Source: an uncultured Tateyamaria sp. (lineage in GTDB: Bacteria; Pseudomonadota; Alphaproteobacteria; Rhodobacterales; Rhodobacteraceae). Taken from it: a DNA stretch of 64,000 nt. A program made the position numbers and the translations under genes. Positions 16,429 to 24,974 of this stretch are shown in pieces. The stretch is from positions 496,001 through 560,000 of the forward strand of contig NZ_CANLAG010000001.1 in NCBI RefSeq assembly GCF_947488715.1, given 5' to 3'. The notes under the pieces were generated by a model that was not told where the DNA came from, ran no database searches, and saw only the letters and a program-made list of their open reading frames with translations. How positions within the stretch are numbered: position 1 is the first letter of the stretch; each line of letters opens with the position of its first letter.

Positions 16429-17278
16429 TGCGCTCGACGTCCTCGGGACCCAGATCGACGAGGTTTTCTTTTTCATCGGCATCGCAATCCTGTTGATCGA
16501 ACTTGCCGAGGTGCTGTTCAAAGGCAGTCACAAGGGCCGAACACTGGCCGAAATGCTGGTCAGTGCCTCAACGCAAATCCCGTCCATCCTGATCGAGGTG
16601 TTCCTGCTGACCGCCGCATATGGCGTCTACTACATCCTCGCGGACATGTTCGTGTCCTGGCAAATCCCGCTGACATGGTGGGGCATCGCCCTTGCCGTGA
16701 TTGCGGCGGATTTCACCTATTACTGGGAACACCGCATCGCGCATCAGGTGCGCATTTTGTGGACACAGCACGCGGTGCACCATTCGTCGCGCGACTACAA
16801 TATAATTACCGGCATCCGCTTTGGTCCGCTCGAAGGTGTGTGGAGCCTGCTTGCGCATATCCCTCTGGTCTTTCTTGGTTTTTCGCCTGACATGATCTTT
16901 TTCGGGATCATCGTGGTGCTCGCTTACCAGACGTGGATCCACACCGAAGTCATTGGCAAAATGGGTTGGTTCGACGCGGTGATGAACTCTCCCGCCAATC
17001 ACCGTGTGCACCATGGGTCCGACGACAAATACATCGACCGCAACTATGGCGGCATCACCGTGGTCTGGGATCAGCTCTTTGGCACCTACCAGGCCGAAGA
17101 GGAAACGCCGCGTTATGGTCTCAAGCGCGACTTCGACAGCCGCAATCCCCTTGTTGTGTGGTTCTCCGAGGTGCCGGGCCTGTGGCGCGACATGGTGACG
17201 GCACGCACATGGGCTGAGGCATGGCGCTACATGGTGCGGCGCCCCGGTTGGAGCCCCTCAGCGGATGGGCGTGAATAG
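16418..17278 (+). CDS. Sterol desaturase/fatty acid hydroxylase superfamily membrane protein
   Basis: A 286-residue integral membrane di-iron enzyme. Hydrophobic helices lie at about 15-35, 55-75 and 85-100, and the histidine clusters of the family are complete: HRIAH (105-109), HAVHHS (118-123) and, further on, HRVHHG with NYGG. Such enzymes insert oxygen into lipids at the membrane; the substrate is not predictable. Translation is coupled to the upstream TetR gene. Its last 21 bases overlap the convergent RNase T2 gene. Confidence 0.9.
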   Translation: MTLDALDVLGTQIDEVFFFIGIAILLIELAEVLFKGSHKGRTLAEMLVSASTQIPSILIEVFLLTAAYGVYYILADMFVSWQIPLTWWGIALAVIAADFTYYWEHRIAHQVRILWTQHAVHHSSRDYNIITGIRFGPLEGVWSLLAHIPLVFLGFSPDMIFFGIIVVLAYQTWIHTEVIGKMGWFDAVMNSPANHRVHHGSDDKYIDRNYGGITVVWDQLFGTYQAEEETPRYGLKRDFDSRNPLVVWFSEVPGLWRDMVTARTWAEAWRYMVRRPGWSPSADGRE

Positions 17279-17887
17279 CGCGTCCCGCGCGGAACAGTCG
17301 CGCACCACGTCCTGGCCGCACGGCACCGGGTCAAGGTCGCGGGACAGGCAGATGCGCGCCTCTTGGATGTGGCCATCGCGGCATGTGATGGTCACGCCAT
17401 CGGCCTCCATCGCGGGATTGGATTGCAAAAACGCCTCTTGCACGACGGCGGCGGGCAACCGCACCGTCTTGTCCAGTTTGCGGAACACCGGCGGGCGCAC
17501 AACCCGGTCATAGGCCTCGCGCGACAGGGCGAAATAGGCCGGGGCCGACAGGCCGGTGCAGACGCCATGTTTCTTCCACTGGTGCCAGGCCAGCCCGGAT
17601 GTGCCCATGATGTCAGCCATGTCGCGCGTCATCGCGCGGCTGGGCGGGCGTTCGGCGGTGCGGCAATAGGATGGAAATCCCCGGTGAAACTGCGGCCAAA
17701 GCCCGTGCATGATCCAACCATGGTCGTGCCGCGCATCGCACTGATCCGACCCGCGCGCATCGCCCTCATAGGCGCACCAGTTTGGCGACCAGCTGAGCGA
17801 CAGGACGTAATATTCGAATGCGCCCGCCCGCTCGCCTTCGGCCCACACGGGCACGGCCATCATCAACCAGATCAACATGAAACGCAT
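17258..17887 (-). CDS. Ribonuclease T2 family, secreted
   Basis: A 209-residue endoribonuclease that cleaves RNA through 2',3'-cyclic phosphates. A short signal peptide (MRFMLIWLMMAVPVWA) directs it to the periplasm. Both catalytic segments are intact: CAS-1 HGLWPQ (61-66) and CAS-2 WHQWKKHGVC (101-110), with their His, Glu/Gln-region and Lys-His residues, plus several Cys for disulfides. AAGGAAA precedes ATG 17887. The 3' end overlaps the sterol-desaturase gene by 21 bases tail to tail. A role in scavenging RNA phosphate or nucleotides is plausible. Confidence 0.93.
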   Translation of the reverse strand: MRFMLIWLMMAVPVWAEGERAGAFEYYVLSLSWSPNWCAYEGDARGSDQCDARHDHGWIMHGLWPQFHRGFPSYCRTAERPPSRAMTRDMADIMGTSGLAWHQWKKHGVCTGLSAPAYFALSREAYDRVVRPPVFRKLDKTVRLPAAVVQEAFLQSNPAMEADGVTITCRDGHIQEARICLSRDLDPVPCGQDVVRDCSARDALFTPIR

Positions 17888-18013
17888 AAGGCTTTCCTTT
17901 TTCCGCTGTCGGGACTATATCGCGTCCAAGTTCCCCCACAACGGAAACCCGCCTTGGACGCCAAGGCCGCCTATTTCAGGCGACGGGAAAGATATGCGCG
18001 AAGGAGCATGACA

Positions 18014-18772
18014 ATGGCAAAACCGATCATGGCCAAGGCCACCGCCGTCTGGCTGGTGGACAACACGACGATCAGCTTCAAACAGATTGCGGACTTTGTC
18101 GGAATGCACGAACTTGAGGTGCAGGGCATTGCAGACGGCGATGTGGCGGCAGGCGTCAAAGGCTTTGATCCCATTGCCAACAATCAGCTCACGCAGAACG
18201 AAATCGACGAGGCGGAAAAGAACCCGCTGCACAAGCTGTCGCTCAAGTTCAACGCCGCTGCTGTGGGCGAGGAAAAGCGCCGCGGCCCGCGTTATACCCC
18301 CCTGTCCAAACGTCAGGACCGTCCTGCGGCGATCTACTGGCTGGTCAAATTCCACCCCGAACTGACCGACGGTCAGATCTCGAAGCTGGTGGGTACAACC
18401 AAACCGACGATCCAGTCGATTCGCGAGCGCACGCACTGGAACATCTCGAACATTCAGCCGGTTGATCCCGTGGCGCTGGGCCTGACCAAGCAGTCCGAGC
18501 TGGACGCCGCCGTGCAAAAAGCCGCCGCGAAAAAGGCCGCCGACGGTGCCGTCATGTCCGACGACGAGCGCCGCAAACTGGTCAGCACCGAACAGAGCCT
18601 CGGCATGGAAGCAGAGCCCAAGATCCCGACCGCCATCGAAGGGCTCGAGACATTCTCGCTCTCCATGGATGTCGATGATGACGAGGACGACGACACATCC
18701 ACGCTGGTGGACGCCGAAAGCCTGTTCAACCTGCCCAAAGGTGGCGGCGACGACGAAGACGAACAGCCCTGA
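18014..18772 (+). CDS. Cell cycle transcriptional regulator TrcR (DUF1013)
   Basis: A 252-residue protein of the alphaproteobacterial DUF1013/TrcR family, associated with cell-cycle control. The N-terminal region (MAKPIMAKATAVWLVDNTTI, SFKQIADFVGMHELEVQGIADG) and the central segment (IYWLVKFHPELTDGQISKLVGTTKPTIQSI) contain two helix-turn-helix-like units. The C-terminus is very acidic (DVDDDEDDD). ATG 18014 is chosen because AAGGAG lies seven bases upstream, while ATG 18008 is too close. A strong terminator follows at 18791. Confidence 0.9.
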   Translation: MAKPIMAKATAVWLVDNTTISFKQIADFVGMHELEVQGIADGDVAAGVKGFDPIANNQLTQNEIDEAEKNPLHKLSLKFNAAAVGEEKRRGPRYTPLSKRQDRPAAIYWLVKFHPELTDGQISKLVGTTKPTIQSIRERTHWNISNIQPVDPVALGLTKQSELDAAVQKAAAKKAADGAVMSDDERRKLVSTEQSLGMEAEPKIPTAIEGLETFSLSMDVDDDEDDDTSTLVDAESLFNLPKGGGDDEDEQP

Positions 18773-18790
18773 TAGGCACCCCAGACTGTC

Positions 18791-18829
18791 AAAGGGCCGC
18801 GCAGCAGTGATGCCGCGCGGCCCTTTTTT
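18791..18829 (+). terminator. Rho-independent terminator of trcR
   Basis: AAAGGGCCGCGC pairs with GCGCGGCCCTTT (12 bp), followed by a run of six T that overlaps the stem end. It lies about 20 bases after the stop. Confidence 0.93.
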
Positions 18830-18919
18830 GTGGTCGAAACCGACAGGGTCCAGTCCGCTGGCAATTGCCGTTTCGCGCGCCCCCGCCTAGGATCGCGGCA
18901 CACCCCCAAGAGGTCCGCC

Positions 18920-19963
18920 ATGAACCAATATACCGCCGTTTCCTCCCGTCCGTCTTCGCCTGTGCTGTGCGATTTGCGCAGCGATACCGTAACCGCCCCG
19001 GATGCCCAGATGCGGACGCTCATGGCGCAGGCCGAAGTCGGCGATGATGTCTACGGCGAGGACCCGACTGTCACGCGGCTTGAAAACACGCTCGCTGAAA
19101 GGCTGGGCAAAGAGGCGGGCCTGTTCCTGACCTCTGGCACACAAAGCAATCTGGTTGGCCTGCTCAGCCACTGCGCACGGGGCGAAGAGATCCTCGTCGG
19201 ACGCGGCTATCACATCTACAAATACGAAGCGGCGGGCGCGTCTGTTCTGGGCGGGATTGCCCTTGATCCGCTGCCTGTTGCAGCCGACGGCGGGCTGGAT
19301 GCGGACGCTGTTACCGCGTCGATCAAAGAGGACGATTCGCATCACGCAATCACGCGGCTCTTGTGTCTGGAAAACACCCATAATGGCCACGCCGTTCCCC
19401 TCTCGCGCTGTCAGGATGCCGCCGATGCCGCACGTGCGGCTGGTCTGTCCGTGCATCTGGACGGCGCGCGGTTTTTCAACGCTGTCGAGGCGTTGGGATG
19501 TGCGGAACAGGATCTGGCGGGCCTGTTCGACACTGTGTCTATTTGTTTGTCCAAAGGGCTCGGCGCGCCGGTCGGCTCTGTGCTGGTCGGTCCGCGTGAC
19601 ATCATCGACCGCGCCCGGCGCTGGCGCAAGATGTTGGGCGGCGGGACGCGGCAATCTGGCGTGCTCGCTGCGGCCGGTCTGCATGCGCTGGATAACAACG
19701 TGGCGCGTCTGTCCGAGGACCGCGCCCGCGCCGAACGTCTGGGCCAATCGCTGTCGCAATACGGTCAGGTCGAGCAGGCGACAAACATGATCTTTTTCAA
19801 ACCCGACGGCGGCGTGACCCCGGCCTTGCAACAGCATATGGCCGAACGGGGCGTGACACTCAGTGGGGCCACCGGCACAACGCGCCTTGTGCTGCACAAG
19901 GACGTTTCGGACGAGGGGCTCAACGCCGCCGTTGACGGGTTCCGCCGCTTTTTTGGTGGGTGA
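18920..19963 (+). CDS. ltaE: Low-specificity L-threonine aldolase
   Basis: A 347-residue PLP-dependent enzyme that splits threonine or allo-threonine into glycine and acetaldehyde. Family marks are DLRSDTVTAPDAQM near the N-terminus, GDDVYGEDPTV (about 41-51), SGTQSNL, HLDGARFFNA, and SICLSKGLGAPVGS, where Lys binds PLP; GGGTRQSGVLAA follows. ATG 18920 has AAGAGGT upstream. It converges on recR with only nine bases between the stops. Confidence 0.93.
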   Translation: MNQYTAVSSRPSSPVLCDLRSDTVTAPDAQMRTLMAQAEVGDDVYGEDPTVTRLENTLAERLGKEAGLFLTSGTQSNLVGLLSHCARGEEILVGRGYHIYKYEAAGASVLGGIALDPLPVAADGGLDADAVTASIKEDDSHHAITRLLCLENTHNGHAVPLSRCQDAADAARAAGLSVHLDGARFFNAVEALGCAEQDLAGLFDTVSICLSKGLGAPVGSVLVGPRDIIDRARRWRKMLGGGTRQSGVLAAAGLHALDNNVARLSEDRARAERLGQSLSQYGQVEQATNMIFFKPDGGVTPALQQHMAERGVTLSGATGTTRLVLHKDVSDEGLNAAVDGFRRFFGG

Positions 19964-19972
19964 TGCGGTGTG

Positions 19973-20566
19973 TTACAGCGTCTTGCGCGCCCGCAAGGCC
20001 GCTGTGATCGTGCCATCATCAAGATAATCAAGTTCGCCGCCAATCGGCACGCCCTGCGCCAATGAGGTGAGTGTGACCCGGCCCTCAAGCTGATCAACGA
20101 TGTAATGCGCCGTGGTCTGCCCGTCGATGGTGGCATTCAGGGCAAGGATGACCTCGGTCACGCCTTCCGTTTCAACCCGGTCGATCAGGCGCGGGATGCG
20201 CAACTCGTCCGGTCCAATCGCGTCCAGCGCGGACAAGGTGCCGCCCAGCACGTGATAGCGCCCCTTGAACACGCCCGACCGCTCCATCGCCCACAAATCG
20301 GCCACGTCCTCGACCACGCACAGCTCACCATTTGCCCGCTTTTCCGAGGTGCAGATGTCGCAGATGTCGGTGGTGCCCACGTTGCCGCAGTTCAGACATT
20401 CGCGCGCCGTGGCCGCGACCGTCTGCATCAGGTCTGCCAGTGGCGTCAGTTGCAGCGCCCGTTTGCGGATCAGGTGCAACACTGCACGGCGTGCCGAACG
20501 TGGCCCCAGTCCGGGCAATTTGGCCATCATCTCAATCAGGGCGTCGATGTCGCGCGTGCTGCTCAT
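19973..20566 (-). CDS. recR: Recombination mediator RecR
   Basis: A 197-residue RecR of normal length. It shows the N-terminal helix-hairpin-helix [23 protein letters not shown], a four-cysteine zinc finger (CLNCGNVG...CDIC, about 57-72), the Toprim core ([14 protein letters not shown]) and the C-terminal Walker-like [21 protein letters not shown]. With RecO it loads RecA on SSB-coated gaps. The usual recR-ybaB-dnaX order is kept, but an opposite-strand gene sits between recR and ybaB. Confidence 0.97.
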   Translation of the reverse strand: MSSTRDIDALIEMMAKLPGLGPRSARRAVLHLIRKRALQLTPLADLMQTVAATARECLNCGNVGTTDICDICTSEKRANGELCVVEDVADLWAMERSGVFKGRYHVLGGTLSALDAIGPDELRIPRLIDRVETEGVTEVILALNATIDGQTTAHYIVDQLEGRVTLTSLAQGVPIGGELDYLDDGTITAALRARKTL

Positions 20567-20677
20567 GGCTTTGAATCCTATTGCGTTTGTGCCGCAACAG
20601 AAAGAGCCGATGCAGGTTCACCAGTTTTCAACTCTCTCGGGCTAGCCTTGGGCTATGCCGCAATCGGGGGTGTCTGC

Positions 20678-21301
20678 GTGAAACGTCCAGTTTTGGGTGC
20701 TTTTCTTTTGACTTTTTTGCTGGGCGCTCTGCCTACGCTGGCTGCGGCCTGTGCCTATCCGGCACCGTTGCGCAGTGTGAATGCGACACTGCTGGCGGTT
20801 CTGGATGCAGGTGGCACCGTGTCGATCCACCACCGCAACCGTCTGGTCCGTGCCATCGCGGGGCTTGAGGGTGAGGCGCTGAAACGCACGATTGCACAAG
20901 AGGTGGCGCGCGGTGACGCCCGCGCGGCTGGTCAGGTCATCGACACCGCAACCGCATTGGCGGCGGGGCGCGGGATGGTTGTTGATCCGGGCCTGCGGGA
21001 CCCGGTGTCCCGTCTTGGCGCGTCCATCCAATCACAGTGTTCGGGCACCAGTCAGGTCGCAAGCGGCACGGACGCAGCCGCCGGGGCCGAACATGGCGAC
21101 CGCCGCGACGTCACGGTTGGTGGCCGCGCGCTCACCTTTCGTGAGGGCGTCGCACGTCTGAGCCTGACATTCACCATCTATCTGGTGTTTCTGGCGGCGC
21201 TGCTGGGCATACGTCGGCATGTGCACCAACGCGCGCGCGCGCAACAGGACGGTGTCGCCCCACCCGTTGCCGGGCCGGACGAACCAGAACCCTTGGCCTA
21301 G
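20678..21301 (+). CDS. Unknown exported protein with C-terminal membrane helix
   Basis: A 207-residue protein I do not recognise. The N-terminus (KRPVLGAFLLTFLLGALPTLAAAC) is a signal peptide, possibly a lipoprotein one with LAAAC as lipobox. A periplasmic region follows, with a helical stretch (LVRAIAGLEGEALKRTIAQEVARGDARAAGQVIDTATALA), then a single membrane helix (about 165-183) and a short basic tail. GTG 20678 is chosen because GGGGG precedes it; an ATG at 20655 is in another frame and stops at once. It lies on the opposite strand between ybaB and recR, overlapping the ybaB stop by four bases. Confidence 0.7.
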   Translation: MKRPVLGAFLLTFLLGALPTLAAACAYPAPLRSVNATLLAVLDAGGTVSIHHRNRLVRAIAGLEGEALKRTIAQEVARGDARAAGQVIDTATALAAGRGMVVDPGLRDPVSRLGASIQSQCSGTSQVASGTDAAAGAEHGDRRDVTVGGRALTFREGVARLSLTFTIYLVFLAALLGIRRHVHQRARAQQDGVAPPVAGPDEPEPLA

Positions 21302-21642
21302 AACGGCAGCTTCATTCCCGCAGGCAAGCCCAGACCTTCGGTCAGCTTGCCCATTTCTTCCTGCGCTTTTTCGTTCGCTTTGACCTGCGCGTCCTTGATC
21401 GCGGCAAGGATCAGATCCTCGACCACTTCCTTGTCGTCGCCGTTAAAGATCGACGGATCGATGTCCAGCGCGGTCAACTCGCCCTTGGCTGTGGCTGTCG
21501 CCTTGACCAACCCGGCGCCGCTTTCACCTGTGACCATGACGTTGTGCAGCTCGTCCTGCATCTCGGCCATTTTGGTCTGCATTTCCTGCGCTTTTTTCAT
21601 CATCCCGGCCATATCGCCGAGCCCGCCAAGTCCCTTGAGCAT
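21298..21642 (-). CDS. YbaB/EbfC nucleoid-associated protein
   Basis: A 114-residue DNA-binding protein of the YbaB/EbfC family. MKKAQEMQTKMAEMQDEL forms the tweezer-like helix, VTGESGAGLVKATATAKGELTALDIDPS forms the beta sheet, and the last helix is VEDLILAAIKDAQVKANEKAQEEMGKLT. It binds DNA as a dimer and is commonly found between dnaX and recR. It directly abuts the upstream membrane-protein gene (TGA then ATG), so both follow dnaX in one operon. Confidence 0.95.
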   Translation of the reverse strand: MLKGLGGLGDMAGMMKKAQEMQTKMAEMQDELHNVMVTGESGAGLVKATATAKGELTALDIDPSIFNGDDKEVVEDLILAAIKDAQVKANEKAQEEMGKLTEGLGLPAGMKLPF

Positions 21643-22092
21643 TCAGGTCTCCGATCCATCTGCGCCGCTGCTGCGCGGCTTGGTCCATAAAACAATCCCC
21701 ACACATATCGCAGCCACGGCCACGATGAACAAGGTGGGCGATCCAACACAGCCCTCGGCCAACATGTCGGCGCGCAGACCGGTGGGGTCGGCCATGGTGA
21801 CCACCGTGATGAACACGGTCCACAGGATCACTGCGGCCAGTCCGACCCATTGCTGGCGAAACCGCAAGGCCACCAGCGACATGAGCAGCAGGGCAATCCC
21901 GGCGGGCGACAAAAACAGGTTGAGCGCCTCGCCCACCGCAGTGACCGGCGTGCCGTCCCAATCGGGATAAGGCTTGTCACAAACCTCGGCCCAGGCCGCA
22001 CGCGGAAAAAAAGATATAGCTGTTACAAGAGCATAGAGCTGTCCCCGCGGGGACAGATTGCCGATTGTCAGTCTTCTTCGAACGGGTCCCAC
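21643..22092 (-). CDS. Small membrane protein of unknown function in the dnaX operon
   Basis: An unrecognised protein of up to 149 residues. The conserved-looking part starts with a signal-like hydrophobic stretch (LYALVTAISFFPRAAWA), then CDKPYPDWDG, and two or three membrane helices (ALLLMSLVALRF, VGLAAVILWTVFITVVTM, LFIVAVAAICVGIVLW). The only good in-frame start is GTG 22092, which overlaps the end of dnaX by 25 bases; a shorter product from a non-standard start after the palindrome at 22039 is possible. It lies between dnaX and ybaB, which are normally adjacent. Confidence 0.62.
   Translation of the reverse strand: MGPVRRRLTIGNLSPRGQLYALVTAISFFPRAAWAEVCDKPYPDWDGTPVTAVGEALNLFLSPAGIALLLMSLVALRFRQQWVGLAAVILWTVFITVVTMADPTGLRADMLAEGCVGSPTLFIVAVAAICVGIVLWTKPRSSGADGSET
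22039..22056. repeat. Perfect 18-bp palindrome after dnaX
   Basis: CTGTCCCCG-CGGGGACAG is a perfect dyad 11 bases after the dnaX stop, inside the 5' part of the next frame. In RNA it could form only a tight hairpin with little loop, so it is more likely a protein-binding site or transcription-pausing element than a terminator; there is no adjacent T-run. Confidence 0.5.
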
Positions 22093-23813
22093 TCGTCATC
22101 TACCTCCGGCAGTGCCTCGATATGGGCTTCTTGGGCGATCTCTTCGGCGGTTCGGATCGCGATGATCTTGGCCTTGGGAAATTGCGCCATGACGGCCTGC
22201 ACCAGCGGGTGCGCCTCGGCCTTGGACTTCAGCGCCAGCTCTTCGGCATCGCGCACTTCGGCGATGGTTTTGCCGCCGCCATCATTGACGATCGACACGC
22301 CCCAACGGTTGCCCGTCCACAGTTGCAGCCGCTGGCCCAGTCGTTGCGCCAGATCGCGTGGCGCGTTTTCCGTGGGTTCAAATTCGATGCGGCCCGGTTG
22401 ATAGGCGGCGAGGCGCAGCGTGGTCTCGACCTCGACCAAGAGTTTGACGTCGCGGTTGGAGCGGATCAGTTCCAGCACATGTTCAAATGTGGGAAAGCGC
22501 GCCAGCGCTGCGTCGACATCGCGCGCCAACGCAGTGGTCTGGCCAGAGGCGTTGGGCTGCGCGGCCATACGCGTCTGCGCCTGTTGCACGGCCTGCACAC
22601 CATTGGTTGAGGCACCACCACCGGGGCCAGGGGCGGCGGCGGGCGGCGGGGTCGCGTTCTGCAACTTGCGCACCAACTCGTCCGGAGACGGCAGGTCGGC
22701 CACATGTGTCAGACGGATGATCGCCATCTCGGCGGCCATCATGGCGTTGGGGGCGGCGGCGACCTCGTCCAGCGCCTTGAGCAGCATTTGCCACAGCCGT
22801 GTCAGCACCCGCATGGGCAATGTCTCGGACATGGCGAGCCCGCGCGCGCGCTCGTCAGGAGAAATCGTGGGATCGTCGGCGGCCTCTGGGGTGATTTTCA
22901 CCACGGACACCCAATGCGTGATCTCGGCCAGATCGCGCAGCACAGCCATCGGGTCGGCACCATCGGCATATTGTGCGCCCAGTTCCGTCAGCGCACCGCC
23001 CGCGTTGCCCTTGAGAATCATGTCAAAGAGGTCGAGCACACGACCCCGGTCGGCCAGACCCAGCATCGCGCGCACTTGATCGGCGGTTGTCTCACCTGCG
23101 CCATGGGAAATCGCCTGGTCCAGCAGCGACGTCGCATCCCGCGCAGACCCTTCGGCGGCACGTGTGATCAACGCCAGCGCGTCATCTGCAATCTCTGCGC
23201 CCTCGGCGTTGGCGATCTTGCGCATCAGCGCGATCATCACCTCGGGCTCGATCCGGCGCAGGTCAAACCGTTGGCAGCGCGACAGCACGGTCACGGGGAC
23301 CTTGCGGATTTCGGTTGTGGCAAAGATGAATTTGACGTGGGCAGGTGGCTCTTCGAGCGTTTTCAGCAGCGCGTTGAAGGCACTGGTGGACAGCATGTGC
23401 ACTTCGTCGATGATGTAGATCTTGTAGCGGGCTGACGCCGCGCGATAGTGCACGCTGTCGATGATTTCGCGGATGTCATTGACGGAGGTGTTGGAGGCCG
23501 CGTCCATCTCGAGCACGTCGACGTGCCGACCTTCCATGATCGCGACACAGTGTTCGCACTGCCCGCAGGGTTCGGTTGTGGGGCCGCCTGTCCCGTCGGG
23601 GCCGATGCAGTTCATCCCCTTGGCGATGATCCGGGCCGTGGTCGTCTTGCCGGTGCCGCGGATGCCGGTCATCACGAACGCCTGGGCAATCCTGTCGGCC
23701 TCGAACGCGTTTTTCAGCGTCCGCACCATGGCGTCCTGGCCGACCAGATCGGCAAAGGTCTCGGGCCGGTATTTGCGGGCCAGAACCTGATATGTGGGGG
23801 TCTCGTCTGTCAT
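22068..23813 (-). CDS. dnaX: DNA polymerase III subunit gamma/tau
   Basis: A 581-residue clamp-loader ATPase. Domain I has Walker A GIRGTGKTTTARIIAKG (about 50-66), the zinc module CGQCEHCV, Walker B YIIDEVHMLS, and the SRC arginine-finger motif (LSRCQRFDL). Domains II-III reach about residue 370; a Pro/Gly-rich linker (TPPPAAAPGPGGG) and the tau-like C-terminal domain that contacts the polymerase follow. I saw no obvious slippery heptamer for a gamma frameshift. ATG 23813 is chosen over GTG 23825. It is the first gene of the dnaX-membrane protein-ybaB operon. Confidence 0.96.
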   Translation of the reverse strand: MTDETPTYQVLARKYRPETFADLVGQDAMVRTLKNAFEADRIAQAFVMTGIRGTGKTTTARIIAKGMNCIGPDGTGGPTTEPCGQCEHCVAIMEGRHVDVLEMDAASNTSVNDIREIIDSVHYRAASARYKIYIIDEVHMLSTSAFNALLKTLEEPPAHVKFIFATTEIRKVPVTVLSRCQRFDLRRIEPEVMIALMRKIANAEGAEIADDALALITRAAEGSARDATSLLDQAISHGAGETTADQVRAMLGLADRGRVLDLFDMILKGNAGGALTELGAQYADGADPMAVLRDLAEITHWVSVVKITPEAADDPTISPDERARGLAMSETLPMRVLTRLWQMLLKALDEVAAAPNAMMAAEMAIIRLTHVADLPSPDELVRKLQNATPPPAAAPGPGGGASTNGVQAVQQAQTRMAAQPNASGQTTALARDVDAALARFPTFEHVLELIRSNRDVKLLVEVETTLRLAAYQPGRIEFEPTENAPRDLAQRLGQRLQLWTGNRWGVSIVNDGGGKTIAEVRDAEELALKSKAEAHPLVQAVMAQFPKAKIIAIRTAEEIAQEAHIEALPEVDDEWDPFEED

Positions 23814-24011
23814 GGGCCTCGGCACGGGATTCGGAGTGACCAGACGACACTAAGGGGCAGGGCCGACCGCGTCCACCGCTGGGATGACCCGATCGGTCAA
23901 AGCGACTGTGCCTCGTGGATCACAGGCCGCTGGATTTGGTTCCGCCTGGCTTGCCTGAAAACGCGTGGCGCGTGTATGTTCGTGCGGGGGCCTAGGCCAA
24001 AAGAGTTTGAA

Positions 24012-24974
24012 ATGGTTGGTATTCTTGCGTTGTTGGGCTTCGGCCTGCTGGTTGGTGGTTTGAGCGGATTGGGGGGCGATGATGACCCCGTTGCAGAGCC
24101 TGTGGACGACGGCGTTGAGCCCACGCAGGTCGCATCCGAAGGAGATGACCCGCTTCAGTTTGTCGGTGATGCCTATGTCGATGACTTTCAGGCCGGGTTG
24201 GATGACCTGGTGTCTGAGGGTGAGCTGACGCAGGCGCAGGCGGATGCGCTGTTTGACAATACGGCCAGCGCCTCAGGGCCGTTGAACATCGTCACAGGCG
24301 ATGGCGAAGACGGTATTTTGGGCGGCGATCAGAATGACACCATTTCCGTGGGTGGCGGCGATGACGGCGCTGCCGGTGGCGAAGGCGATGACCTGATCGA
24401 ACTGGGTGCCGGGGCGGATGTGTCGGGCGAATCGGATCGGACGGGGTCGTTCCCGGATGACAATCGCCCGTTTGTTCAATCGGACGCAGGTGTTGCTACA
24501 GCGGCCGTTTTGGAAGCAGGCAATGACACCATTCGCGGTGGTGGCGGTGCGGATGATATTGCTGATGCCTATGGGTCGAACGAATTGCGCGGCGAGAACG
24601 GCGATGATTTCATCGTGGCCGTCGACAGCGATGGGGTGACGCCTGACGTTGTCCGTGGTGGCACGGGGTCTGACGCGCTGGTCGTGGATCAGGGTGACAC
24701 CGTCAACACCGGCGTTGGACAGGATTTTGTCACCGTTGATGTGACCAATGGTGTCGAAGAGGGTTACCAACTGGTGACGATCGAGGATTTCGACCCTGCC
24801 AATGATCGATTGGAGCTTGAGGGCGAGGACAGCCTGTTGAATGGCACCGGCGCGGGCGTCACGGTCGAGCCGTTTGACGGCGGGGTGACTGTGCTCGTCA
24901 ATGGTGTCGAGGTCGTGCGTGTGGTTGGTGGCACGGGTCTGACACCGCAGGACATCTTTTTGCAGACGGCCTAA
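24012..24974 (+). CDS. RTX-like calcium-binding repeat protein
   Basis: A 320-residue acidic protein. The N-terminus is a short hydrophobic segment (MVGILALLGFGLLVGGLSGL) often seen in roseobacter RTX-like proteins. The middle has degenerate RTX nonapeptides (GDGEDGILGGDQNDTI, GGGDDGAAGGEGDDLI, about 95-135, and GGGGADDIAD...GENGDDFI, about 175-205). The C-terminal third, with IEDFDPANDRLELEG and a final LTPQDIFLQTA, resembles the M10-serralysin-like tail that carries the type I secretion signal. Function is unknown. ATG 24012 is likelier than ATG 23976. The last four bases overlap the convergent TetR gene. Confidence 0.78.
   Translation: MVGILALLGFGLLVGGLSGLGGDDDPVAEPVDDGVEPTQVASEGDDPLQFVGDAYVDDFQAGLDDLVSEGELTQAQADALFDNTASASGPLNIVTGDGEDGILGGDQNDTISVGGGDDGAAGGEGDDLIELGAGADVSGESDRTGSFPDDNRPFVQSDAGVATAAVLEAGNDTIRGGGGADDIADAYGSNELRGENGDDFIVAVDSDGVTPDVVRGGTGSDALVVDQGDTVNTGVGQDFVTVDVTNGVEEGYQLVTIEDFDPANDRLELEGEDSLLNGTGAGVTVEPFDGGVTVLVNGVEVVRVVGGTGLTPQDIFLQTA

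Noticed and set aside
17363-18013. N-terminal extension of the TrcR frame
   Set aside because: It overlaps RNase T2 on the other strand; AAGGAG and the family-typical MAKPIM start at 18014 are convincing.
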